From Calycina herbarum (lineage: Eukaryota > Ascomycota > Leotiomycetes > Helotiales > Pezizellaceae), in contig LLEY01000064.1 of NCBI GenBank assembly GCA_001414485.1, forward strand, positions 265,780 to 329,779: 64,000 nt of DNA, given 5' to 3'. Under the pieces are notes generated by a model. That model was not told the DNA's origin and did no database searches. It was given only the letters and a program-made list of their open reading frames with translations. Below are positions 47,701 to 57,241 of the stretch, one piece after another. The position numbers were made by a program, and so were the translations under genes. How positions within the stretch are numbered: position 1 is the first letter of the stretch; every line of letters begins with the position of its first letter.

Positions 47701-49649
47701 ATTTCTATCCTATCTTTACCCCTCTTTTACCCTGCTATTATAGACGTTAACGACCCTTACTCTTTACCTTAAAGGGTCCGGTTCGCCCCTCTATTCCCCT
47801 CTAAGGGCTCTGAACCGCTAAATATCACCCCTTTTAGTGCTTTAGCTAAGTAGGAATTTCACGACTACCTTGAAGCCTCTCCTAATAAGAGATATCTCAC
47901 TTCTTATAAGCGATTCGAGTATCGTGATTAGCTATAAAACCCAAAGCAAGTAGTCCCTTAAGGTCTCCCGATGGTAGAAAGAGTAAGGCAATCTATAGTA
48001 AAGTTTAAAGCTCTTAACACGTATATACTTAATAATAACCAAGTATATTATTAACCTAAATCGGTTTATAGAACGGATTACCTAAAGAGATACGTAGTTT
48101 ATACCTATAACGCCTTTAATCTAATTACTAGAGTATATCGTAGACTAAAGCATGCTAGTAAGTGCCTAACTCTACTTATTCTTATTTAATTAACTAATAA
48201 ACTTAGGTGTAAATAAGACTCATATATACTATATAGAGTTATATTATAAGATCTTATAGAAAGACGTAGAGTTTATCCTTAAGAGGTATATATGCTATGC
48301 TCTTACGAGGGCTTCTCGTAAACCGACTATTATCTAGCTAATTACCTTACGCCGTTGCCTTAATAGAGTCTATATAGATCTTACAGACTTTACTTCTTAA
48401 CCTAATCCACCCTTCTTCCCTAGATATAACGAATTATAGAGCTTTAAGTGGATCCTTTAGATCAAAGATCACTTCTCAAGATACGTGTAGCTATACGCTC
48501 TAAAGAATAAGGAAAGTAAGACTATTACCGAGGCTATTAGTATGTTCTTACCTTACTTTGACTTAATAAAAACTAATCATTTTATAGCCTACTAGATCTC
48601 GAACAACGGTTCCCCTTATAAATTCTATCACGACAACGGTACTAAGTTCAAGGGAGAGCTTATAGTACTATACAAGTCACGAAATCCACCTATTACGTAG
48701 ATTCGCAGTCGTGCCTATTACCCTCAAACCTAGGGGAGTATAGAGAAGGCAAATAGCACATTTAAAGCTCGTCTCTCTACGTTCTATATAGACCGAGCCG
48801 GCAGCCTCTAGGAGTGGGTTTCACTACTTCTAGAACTTTAAGAAGTTATTAACCTTACACCTACTGCTATACTCCTAGCTCACATTACTCCCTTTGAGGC
48901 CTGATTTAGTAGAAAGCCTCACTAGCTTTCTAGTGCTCAGCCTATGTACGTATATCTTACCCCTCTTTTTACCCCTCTTTTACTAACTTCTTAGTAGGCC
49001 CGAAGAAGAAGAAGTATTAGATGCTGATATAGCTCTAGAGACTAAAGCTCTAATACTTTCTAAGATAGAGAAACGAGTTTCTATAAAGAATAAACAAGTA
49101 AGAGAGAGAATACTAGCAAAAAATACTCTTAAAGTAGCTAAAGTTTTTATAAAAGGAGCTATAGTTACACTTCTTATCCCCTTACAACTTCGGCTAAAGA
49201 CTGAACTAACACGTATATTCTGCCGAGTTAACGATCATTATCCTAGCAGCTACTAATTAACGTGCGAGTATAGACTTTTAAGTAGGAGATATCAGCACTA
49301 CGAGCTTAATGGGGAAAATCTCCAACCCCCCTAGCGTATATCCCTCTTTACAAGATCTAATGCACAAAAGCAGCCTAAGGTTAAGCTAGGCGTGGCGTAG
49401 CAACTGACCAATGGGCGTGGAGCACTCTCTGGGGTGCAAAGAGCAGGGCGTAAGCGAAAGGGGGCGAGAATAAGTGATAATGAGCCTATTGAAGTGATTG
49501 TAAGTGATAGAGAGGCTAAAGAGGCGGAAGAAGTAGCTAGAGTAAAGAGAGTAAAGAAGACAGCACGTGCGCCTCCTCAAAAGAAGCTAGCTAAAAAGGG
49601 GGGTAGAGGGGGGGCAAGACCAGGGGCTGGTCGTAAGCCGAAAAAGTAA
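47701..49649 (+). pseudogene. Gypsy-integrase-type transposase of the Ginger-like element
   Basis: The exons are about 47,701-48,157, 48,207-48,945 and 48,995-49,649. Two 49-bp introns, with GTAAGT...CTTAG and GTACGT...TACTAAC...TTAG signals, bring the three frames into one. The N-terminal HHCC-type zinc region spans the first intron (RVYRRLKHA-SVNKTH, then KRYICYAL). The catalytic core keeps D in YIDLTDF (48377-48379), D in FYHDNGTKF (48632-48634) and E in GSIEKANSTFKARL (48743-48745). The last two acidic residues are 37 codons apart, near the DD35E spacing. The C-terminus is basic (RAGRKRKGARIS, later GGRGGARPGAGRKPKK), open from 49,434 to 49,649. At least fifteen in-frame TAG/TAA codons interrupt it, mostly where Q or W is expected, the RIP signature; no frameshift is needed. 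The start codon is not identified. Confidence 0.85.
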
Positions 49650-49795
49650 GCTGGGAATAGCTTCATTTTTGTATTTAGGAGTTTAAATTTACTACATTTT
49701 TCTTAGTCTAATTGGGCAATTAGACTAGTAAAAATAATCGCGGAATTACTTAGTCTATTATCCAAATAGATGGAAATTGCGCAAATAGACGTCTA

Positions 49796-49833
49796 TTTGC
49801 GCAATACCTCGTATTGCGGAACACCATAGAACA
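49796..49833 (-). repeat. Right terminal inverted repeat of Ginger-like element
   Basis: Read on the minus strand it starts TGTTCTATGGTGTTCCGCAA. It differs from the left TIR at the fourth base, outside the inner GGTATTGCGCAA block. Confidence 0.85.
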
Positions 49834-50418
49834 GATCGCCACAACGAAAGGTAATTAGGAGGATATCGAAAACTGCTGTTGTAGCCGTTATAGTTATAGT
49901 GAGCCAAACCACCAACTTCTGCCACTTGGATGTGTCGCCAATGATGCGTAGAATGGTCAAACCGATGGCCATCTTGCCTAGCGTTGTGCAAGAAATTCCA
50001 ATATCCAGCGTAATTATTACGAGTTTGAGTTGGAACTCCTGCTGCGTTTTCGTCAGAGAGACAAAGTGTCTCGTGCCGCCGTTCTGCGAGGATAGCTGAA
50101 CTGTTCAGCACGGTCAGCCACTTCATTCCTTAAGTAGAAAGGAACATGGGAATTACTTACGAGCAACACCGTCGCCGAGAAAGCACAGCTAAATGAGAAA
50201 CATAGATTAGCGACCGATCATGTGAAGCCGAAGAGTAGTATAAGAGCTAGTTTTACCCAAGCAGCGATCATGAGAGCATCGTCCAAGCCCAAAGCACGCT
50301 TATATTGACGGGCACAACAACGCAAAACGATGAAAATCGAGGCTATTGATATCTCGGTCCACCAGACGATCACTAGCTTTGGCCCACGGTCTTCGTCAAA
50401 TGACGATAGCGAAGACAT

Positions 50419-51139
50419 AACGAATTTTTTGACTTTGCAATTTTGCGTTGTTTCCTCTCACCAGTTAACTTTGCAGAGATTCTTACACACTCTTCAGTAA
50501 AAAGGCTTTGAATCAAATTGCTTGGCAGACAACAAACTTCCAAGGTATATAATTGGTTGTGAGAACTCGAGGACGGACGGATTATCAAATTAAGAGGTAC
50601 ATTTAAAAAAGCGTAGTGCTGATTGGGGTACATGACCTAGCTTCGTCGTAGGGCTGGGCTTCAATTTCCATTTCAAATTATGTGTGGGTCAGTTGGAACG
50701 GAGATAGGTGCATGAGTCGTGATAGGTGTTGGTTTTCTATGCGAGGATTTTGGGTAGGATTCTGCAGCCATTTCGTGTCTCTGCATATTCAAACGCCCAA
50801 CAGTGCCGAAGACCCGGCTGTCTGACGCCTACCCTACATCGGAAGCGACCCTTGTCGCCCTGTAAATGCGGCTTTTAGCGAGCCGAGCTAGCCAACTTCA
50901 AGTAACAACAAGGGGCTCACCGAGTACAATTTAAATGTTGGTATATGGTGAAATCTGATTGGAAGTTGATGGAGCTCGTATTATCAACGGGGCTATTACC
51001 AGAGCTTTGCGGAGTAATTTGTAAGCTTCAAGGTTCTAGATCCTATCGATATCACTCACGCCTTCGAATTCTTCAGCTATTTTGCAAGCACTTAATCCTC
51101 GTTGCCGCCGGAAAATTTAACACTACCATTTTCTATGCC
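50419..51139. other. Intergenic interval between divergent rhodopsin-domain and FAD-oxidase genes
   Basis: About 720 bp separates the two divergent start codons and must carry both promoters. An open frame from 50,945 runs in frame into the oxidase start, but its sequence lacks a signal or family similarity, so the later ATG at 51,140 was chosen. Confidence 0.4.
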
Positions 51140-52803
51140 ATGAAGAAGAACAAACAGTCACCAGATTCTACCTCGTCGTGTTACCCTTCCAAGTGGCTGA
51201 TCATGGTCTCGATTGGCCTCCTATCATTCATGTTACATTTTTTATTTCCACTCATTGTAACACAGTATTCCAACAACAGAACGGAATCAGCACAATTTGC
51301 CGCTTCTATTTGCCAGCAGCTTCACAGGGATCTCGGCCCTGTCATCATCTTGCCGTCAAGTCTTCAGTACACCATTCTGAGCGATGAAAATTGGTCCGAA
51401 ACTGCTTGGAAGCAACCTTCCTGCATTGCACAGCCCGACAGCCTCTAACACCTTCAAAAATTGGTCACAACTCTTGTTGCTAACTACGTTCCTTTTGCTA
51501 TTCGCTCGGGTGGTCACTCACCAAACCCCTTCGATGCCAATATCAATACTGGAGTCCTAATATCTATGGCGCAATTTAATACCGTGACCTACGATGTCGA
51601 TCACAAAAGTGCTTCATTCGGGCCTGGTACCAGGTGGAACGCTGTTTACACTACACTGGAACCATTCGATGTCACCGTCGTCGGCGGTCGGGTTTTAGAT
51701 GTTGGAGTAGGTGGACTAACTCTTGGGAGTGGCTTGTCTTACTTGTCCGAGCTATACGGACTTGTATGTGACAATGTTGTGAGCTATGAGGTATGTGTCC
51801 TTAGCCTCCCATGGTAAAAGCATTGCTGATCGTTTGTCAAGGTTGTTTTAGCAGATGGGAGTATCACAGAGGCGAGCGCCATTTCCAACTCTGATTTGTT
51901 CTGGGCACTGAAAGGCAGGAGTAACAATTTCGGTATTGAACAATCTCACTTTCTCTAAAATTACAAACGAAACTAACATAATTGACTCAAGGGATCGTCA
52001 CCAGAATAACCTCCCGGGTATATCCCATCAATAATGTGTGGGGTAGCGTGCGGGTATTCAAAATGGAGCAGATGTCAGATGTATTGCACGCCCTTTACGA
52101 ATACAAAATAAAGCCACAGAAGGATTTGTACGCCAATCTGGTCCTCAATCTTGTGCCGAGCAATTCTACTATCATCCTTACACTTATTTACCTGAAACCG
52201 GTGGATAGCCCTGAGGCTTATGCTCCTTTTTATGAGTTGACTCCAATGGTCGAACAAGGTGGATTGATGACTTTGCGCCAGCTTCAAGGTCTTTTTCCTA
52301 CCCATCCCCTCCCAAGGTGGGCATGGTATACAGTTACCTTCAAACCCAATAGCAAGTTGTATGAACAAATCAGTTTGCTTCTCTCCAGTTCTCCAGAAGT
52401 TGCTGCAATATCCGCACTGCAAGGAGGAACGATTGTAGGTACGGCCCAACCCATCAATTCAAATGTGGTGCGTGCTGGGCATTCAAGAGGAGGTAATGCA
52501 CTTGGATTGCAACCCATTGATCAAACATGGTTTGCTCTTAACGCTGCGTGGTGGAAAGCGGAGGACGACCCCATTGCATACGAAGCTGTTGAAGCGTTGC
52601 ACGCAAAGATCGAGGTTTTGGCAAAAAATTCAAACTTGGGGCTTCCATACATCTTCATGAATGATGCCAATATCAAACAGTCAGTCATAAGCTCATATGG
52701 CAGCGATAATCTGCGGCGTCTCCGTGCGACGCAGAAAGTTTATGACCCACAGCGAGTCTTTCAAAAACTTGTGACTGGTGGTCAAAAGATTCCAGCTCGG
52801 TAG
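51140..52803 (+). pseudogene. BBE-like FAD-linked oxidase with one nonsense codon
   Basis: Exons 51140-51790, 51842-51932 and 51992-52803 form a 517-codon frame. It is broken once, by TAA at 51446-51448 where glutamine fits (QPDSL-stop-HLQKLV). The N-terminus has a membrane anchor (WLIMVSIGLLSFMLHFLFPL). The FAD domain shows FAIRSGGHSPNPFD, whose histidine is the 8-alpha attachment site. YGLVCDNVVSYEVVLADGS carries the cysteine of bicovalent berberine-bridge-type flavoproteins. The BBE C-terminus is present (YIFMNDAN, then YDPQRVFQKL). Everything but the stop looks functional, so the loss is recent or the stop is a polymorphism. It is convergent with a paralogue whose coding end is one base away. 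Confidence 0.85.
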
Positions 52804-52804
52804 T

Positions 52805-54289
52805 TTAGAACAGTCCAACATGTTGAAGAACGAAGGTTTGGTTGGCACCAGTAGCACTGCGGACTTCAAGGGCCTTCTCTCTCCAGAATCTATACACTTC
52901 CTGGGTGAGGTTTGTATCAATGCGTGAGCTGGCTCCTCTATAGTCATGCCTAAGGAGAGTTTTTCTGTTAGGAGACAAGCATATTGTGAGCTTTCCGGCG
53001 GCTGAAGAGACTTACCGCATAGGGCTAACTGGAAAAGCGGCCCCGGTGAACTGAATCAACGAGAGAAATGTCATGTCTGTCGCAGGAATTACGGTTGCCA
53101 GAGGGTTCAGTGTATAGAATGGACCGAAGACGTGAGGTGGGTCTTCTGCCGGCTGAGAATATATCAGAATGACCACGATAGAGTCCAAGCTGATGTTGAG
53201 GGCCACGCTGGATTTAATATCAGATGCACCGCTATTCTGCCATGTATCAAAGGCAGAGATTACATCAAAGGCTTTGTCTGTGGAGTATAGAAATATTTCA
53301 ACCCAAATATTATTTGTTGGAACGGTATAAAGATCGTAGCGTGTGATGATACCGAAATTGGGCCCTCCACCCTTTAGCGCCCAAAAAAGGTCTTGGTTTT
53401 CAGTGGAATTTGCGTTGAGAAGAGTACCGTTCGCTAGAACAACCTGATATTTTGAAATCAGTAATTGAGAAGGATCAGTAGGTGATGTCTCGCCAATACC
53501 TCGAAATTCTTTACATTATCGGCAGCAAGGCCAAACTGCTCCGAAAAAAACGAATATCCTCCTGTAGAAAGTGAGCAACGAACGAGACTGGAGGATGATT
53601 AAGGTACAACTGACCACCCAAAAGGAGCCCACCCACCCCAACATCGGGCACCCGTGCACCAACAACAACTGCGTTATCTGAACCCAGAACTTCGTAAACT
53701 TGCATCCACCTCGCCCCAGGTCCAATGCTAGCAAAAGAAGAGTCGCGTGACAGAGAAATGGATCTCAGTCTTTCCATATCCAGAAGAACTCCCTCGTTTC
53801 CTATGCTAGACCATCCAGGATTAGGAGAATGTCCACCGCTCCGAATCGCGAATTTGATGTGGAAATAATTAATGATCTGGATTGCAACCTGGACGTCATT
53901 CAAATTATTCGGTAGAATGATGCAGTAAGGGTGTTCATTGCATGTTTGTGACCTATTGAAAGTAAATGTTAGGTACGTAGTGGAAGTCTAATTTAAATCC
54001 TCTCGCAAAGCTTTTCATACCAATTTTCTTCAATTGTGTTTTGATTGAGAGGGTACTTGTCTACCTGAGCTTCTCCAAGGCAACTTTGTGCTGTTTAGCA
54101 AGCCACTTCGAGAAGATCGGCCGATGTGTTCGCTTCTGTAAATTTGTCTGCCAGTGATTGCACAACAGGGCCCAGCATTGATCCCAGACTGTGAGCAAAA
54201 ATTCGAAAATCGGCTGCATTGTTTCTTGCTACAAGTGTTGAACTTGTCACTTTAAGAAATAATCCCAAGATACCAAAGGAGAGCTTCAT
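52805..54289 (-). pseudogene. BBE-like FAD-linked oxidase, nonsense codon and truncated C-terminus
   Basis: Five minus-strand exons, 54289-54021, 53952-53615, 53561-53500, 53443-53016 and 52949-52805, join into a 413-codon frame. It begins with a secretion-type leader (MKLSFGILGLFLKVTSSTLV). TAA at 54095-54097 interrupts LLEVAC-stop-TAQSCLGEA; CAA would restore a glutamine. The FAD-histidine motif is present (FAIRSGGHSPNPGW). The second attachment site reads [13 protein letters not shown], alanine instead of cysteine, so only mono-covalent FAD would form. The frame stops after NQTFVLQHVGLF, lacking the final ~100 residues with the BBE C-terminal segment. It ends one base from the convergent paralogue, as if the end were lost in a rearrangement. 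Confidence 0.82.
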
Positions 54290-55174
54290 GACTAGCAAGT
54301 CCGTAGGGTTACTGAGCTGTGATGGCGAATGGACGTCTATAGCTTTTAAAAGAAAACGAAACCAGAGAAATACGTGTGTTTTTTTTTTGAAACTCAATAA
54401 ACCAACCTTTCACGGGCCTAAAAGCCAACCGAAGCGCCACAGGCTTGAGTCCTCCGTAATTATACAATTCTTAAAATTGCCGACTGGGCCACTCAACCTC
54501 ATCGCCTCATTTTTCGTCGGAGTAAAGAAAGGAGCTTTTCAATCTCCTTCACGAACCAACTCTATTTTCATACCATACCAAGTTTTTTGGAACTCTAAGA
54601 CATGTGCGCCTTGCTGCAGCAATTATGCATCAATGGTAACCTACAGAGAGTGGAGTCGAGGCAAAATGGTCATGCACTGGGGTGTTATCTTCAAGTTGGT
54701 GAAAGTGCAATGTTGGTGATATTTACAGTAATGCAGCATGCCATCTCATGTGTAGGATGACGACTATCTCTTGGCGAGTCGGAAAAGTATAACTAATTTC
54801 TATTTGTTGGTGATTTGACGTGTAGGTTATGCAATAATTGAGGCTAAATTAATTTGTTGGTGACTTGACGTGCAGTCCTGCATCCAAGTGCCGGACTTTT
54901 CTTCTTCTGGTTCATCTTCAACCTCAAACCCACTTTAATTGCTATTCCAACAAAAAAAATGAAATATCTCTCCGTTTTATTGAAACAATTGAGCCTTCAT
55001 TGTGACACTGCCCCCTTTCGATCAACAGCCGTCCCGAATAAGCGGTGTTGTGGCCAATCTAGGTTTATCACTATCTAAGAAGATAAAAAAGTACCACTCA
55101 ACACAAATCACGCCCCAAACTGTGCAAATCTAAGTTACCTATCTCAAATTCCGAACTTCATTGCTGTCTTTAGT
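54290..55174. other. Intergenic interval upstream of SDR
   Basis: A divergent spacer between the second oxidase and the SDR. An ORF at 54,219-54,719 overlaps the oxidase start antisense and has no family features. The spacer contains the short direct repeat listed separately. Confidence 0.4.
54801..54875. repeat. Two direct repeats, ~25 bp, 50 bp apart, upstream of SDR
   Basis: ATTTGTTGGTGATTTGACGT near 54,802 recurs as ATTTGTTGGTGACTTGACGT near 54,852, followed by GTAGG or GCAGT. The core TGACGT-like sequence (CRE half-site-like TTGACGTG) could be a regulator site, but that is inference. Confidence 0.5.
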
Positions 55175-56268
55175 ATGGGGGATCAATCCAGCGTTTCTCC
55201 AGGGGATCACAGGAGCATTCCTCGTTTCCTCTACCATCAAATTACTTTCAAGCCCACCGAAGTGAGTGGAAACAGCCTCGTCGACAAGACTGCTATCGTC
55301 ACAGGCTCCAATACTGGCGTCGGATTCGAAACAAGTTCCCAGCTCTTAGATCTTGGGCTCAACAAGCTTATCCTCGCTGTTCGAGACGAGGACAAAGGAA
55401 ATGCAGCAGTAGCAAAGTTATCGATTCGACGAAACCTTCAAAAAACCGCAATTGAGGTCTGGAAATTGGACCTTTCCGTGTACGAATCTATCGTGGCCTT
55501 TGCAGAAAAGACCAAGACTCTCGATCGGCTTGACATAGTGATATTGAATGTCGGTATCGCCCCAGCCAAGTTCAGTACCAACAGTCTCACAGGCCATAGT
55601 GAGTGTATCCAGGTCAATTATCTCTCAACAGCCCTTTTAGCAATTCTTCTACTCCCAGTTCTCAAAGCAAAACAGGCCAATCAAAAGGGAGCGAGCCGTA
55701 TTACCTTCGTTTCGTCCGAGACAGCAGGCTGGACTTCATTCAAGCAGAAGGATGCTTCTCCCTTGCTAGCTGCATTGGATAAGCCAGGAAAAATTGATAT
55801 GGTTGATCATATGTTTATTTCCAAACTACTGGGGCAATTTTTTATTTTGGAATTGGCAAAGGTTGTCTCCCCATCGGTTGTCTTGATCAACTCAACCTCG
55901 CCAGCGACTGTTCACGACTCTGAATTCAATCGGGAGCACGATAAGACTTTTTTGGGCGCAGTTGCAAAGTTTTTCATACGATTTTACGGCAATACAGCTT
56001 CAGTGGGTGCTCGCATGGTCACTGATGCAGCCGTCAACCACGGCGAGGAGACACATGGTCAATTCCTGTCCTTTCAAAAAGCAGTTAAGTAAGTTGAGTT
56101 CAATCGAGTCTGACGTATAAATTATGTTGCTAACACTCACATCGTAGAATGGCTCCAATCGTGTATACTGCTGAAGGAAGAGAAATATCGGAGAGGCTTT
56201 GGAAGGAGACAATGGCGGAACTCTCATTTGCCGGAGTTGAAAATATTCTCAAAGAAATTGTAAAGTAG
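55175..56268 (+). CDS. Short-chain dehydrogenase/reductase lacking the catalytic tyrosine
   Basis: Exons 55175-56088 and 56148-56268 encode 344 residues. The Rossmann motif is TGSNTGVG (residues about 44-51), then LDLSVYESI and ILNVGIAPA in place of the usual NNAG. The serine of the active site is in ITFVSSETAG. At the YxxxK position the protein reads DHMFISKLLGQFF: lysine and serine-lysine remain, but methionine replaces the tyrosine (expected form Y-F-x-S-K). The fold and NAD(P) site look intact, with no stops. It may be catalytically altered, regulatory, or in early decay like its oxidase neighbours. Confidence 0.85.
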
Positions 56269-56983
56269 CTAAGGGAAATCTCGGGAATTCTCATAGACAG
56301 ACATGCATCAGTCACCATACGTTCATGCGTTTCCCACATTTTCAAACTCTTTCTTCAGTGTGAAATTTCAAATATCGAAGAACATAAGCTTGGCATCCTG
56401 CACTTAAAAGCACCCGTAGCAATTGTATTTTACTCGACAATCTCCCTTGCTACGAAGAACAACCTAGATAATAAAATTTATTAAGATGTGGGCGTAACAA
56501 GGGGCGTATTAGGTCTTGTCATTCGTTAACTCTCTGACGCACAGTTGAGTTATTTTCATAGAATACTTTAGTGCTCCGATTTGATATTGAACTGCATGAA
56601 GATATCTGTTAATGTTACCCTCTGCTCACTTGAAGTTTCCCGGTTTGTTGTCATATCACTTTGTTGGTTTTTATGGAGCGGTGATGCATATGTAGCAATA
56701 AAAACAGTTGGTAGGTAACCTGCACTCGCTCCCCATCGGACCTATTCAACCTGTTATGTTCTTTATGTGATAGTTTGATACGGGGTATTCCGGAAGGAAC
56801 GCAGCGATAGTGTATCTACTTCATTCGGTCGGTGCTTGGTCGGTCCTTCCACTCAAATTAACCTGGCGAACCTCGAGTATGAGGCAAGCAATACTTTCAA
56901 GTTGCAACCCCCCACTGAAAAGCTCATTTCTCAGACTGCTGTTTTATTGTACATTTTATAGCTACTTCAGTTACACCTACAAC
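56269..56983. other. Intergenic interval, nothing recognised
   Basis: A 715-bp spacer after the SDR. A frame open from 56,810 runs into the UbiA fragment, but its first ~58 residues look like untranslated leader sequence. Confidence 0.35.
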
Positions 56984-57241
56984 ATGAACAACACTCAGGA
57001 ATCCAGCGAGAAGTCTTCTCTTTCCAAGCAATATGGCGGTACTCACACCAATTCATGGGTTGACATGCTCCCATCATCCTGGATCCCTTATGTACAGCTC
57101 GCCCGCGTCGATCCACCAGCTGCTCTTTTTCAGATCTATTTTCCACATTCTTTTGGCGTACTCCATGCTGCCAACAGCAACCACAAACAATCTCTAGAGG
57201 TTCTCCGTACTTTCGTTTATAAACAGCGTTGTCTGTTTTAG
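56984..57241 (+). pseudogene. 5' fragment of a UbiA-type prenyltransferase gene
   Basis: From MNNTQESSEKSSLSKQYG the frame reads WIPYVQLARVDPPAALFQIY, then FPHSFGVLHAANSN. That is the first transmembrane region of fungal UbiA-family (4-hydroxybenzoate polyprenyltransferase-like) enzymes, whose conserved start is PYxxLxRxDxPxG. Only about 70 codons match; the remaining ~220 residues and both Asp-rich prenyl-diphosphate sites are absent. The sequence turns into transposon remnant from about 57,245, and no continuation is seen beyond the remnant at 58,060. It is a truncated relic. Confidence 0.65.

Larger units (their letters stand above)
47232..49833 (+). mobile_element. Ginger/GIN-like DNA transposon (gypsy-integrase transposase), 2602 bp
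   Basis: Terminal inverted repeats begin TGTGCTATGGTGTTCCGC at the left and, read inward from the right, TGTTCTATGGTGTTCCGC; similarity extends about 38 bp with one mismatch in that span. A 4-bp target duplication GATC flanks the element (47228-47231 and 49834-49837). Subterminal regions contain repeated TTGCGCAA palindromes. The interior encodes one plus-strand transposase with a Ty3/gypsy-type integrase core, with no RT, no gag and no LTR. TGT termini, 4-bp TSD and an rve-type DDE transposase are the published hallmarks of Ginger elements. It lies inside a host gene, in the opposite orientation. The transposase has many nonsense codons, so it is inactive by itself. Confidence 0.87.
46611..50418 (-). 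pseudogene. Rhodopsin-domain (Pth11-like) membrane protein gene split by a transposon
   Basis: Minus-strand exons 50418-50257, 50188-50161, then 50100-49834 continuing at 47227-46611 once the 2602-bp transposon and one GATC copy are removed. The restored frame is 357 residues and reads FRCGD-PQNLWTFERF across the site. The family pattern is clear: an N-terminal TM1-2 region with LGLDDALMIAAW, LDIGISCTTLGKMAIGLTIL, a CxxFNDFCNAW-type loop (VYKFNDFCNAWQVFADFFFS), SRKIQLAICLGLTLVTGIAA, then WNLFYTLVWFGTEAMLIIV. Seven-helix proteins of this group are putative receptors in the plasma membrane of fungi. As it stands, the coding sequence is interrupted in the middle, so no full product is expected unless the element excises precisely. 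Confidence 0.88.

Noticed and set aside
47700..49000. Interpretation of the integrase as another gypsy retrotransposon fragment
   Set aside because: Inverted TGT termini, a 4-bp target duplication, absence of RT/LTR sequence and in-frame introns fit a DNA transposon instead.
51446..51448. Stop-codon readthrough or recoding in the FAD oxidase
   Set aside because: No selenocysteine or readthrough context is visible, and an independent similar TAA in the neighbour makes mutation the simpler explanation.
56810..56983. Upstream extension of the UbiA fragment to the ATG at 56,810
   Set aside because: The extra residues are hydrophobic but unlike the family, and the ATG at 56,984 gives the usual short polar N-terminus before the PYVQLARVD motif.
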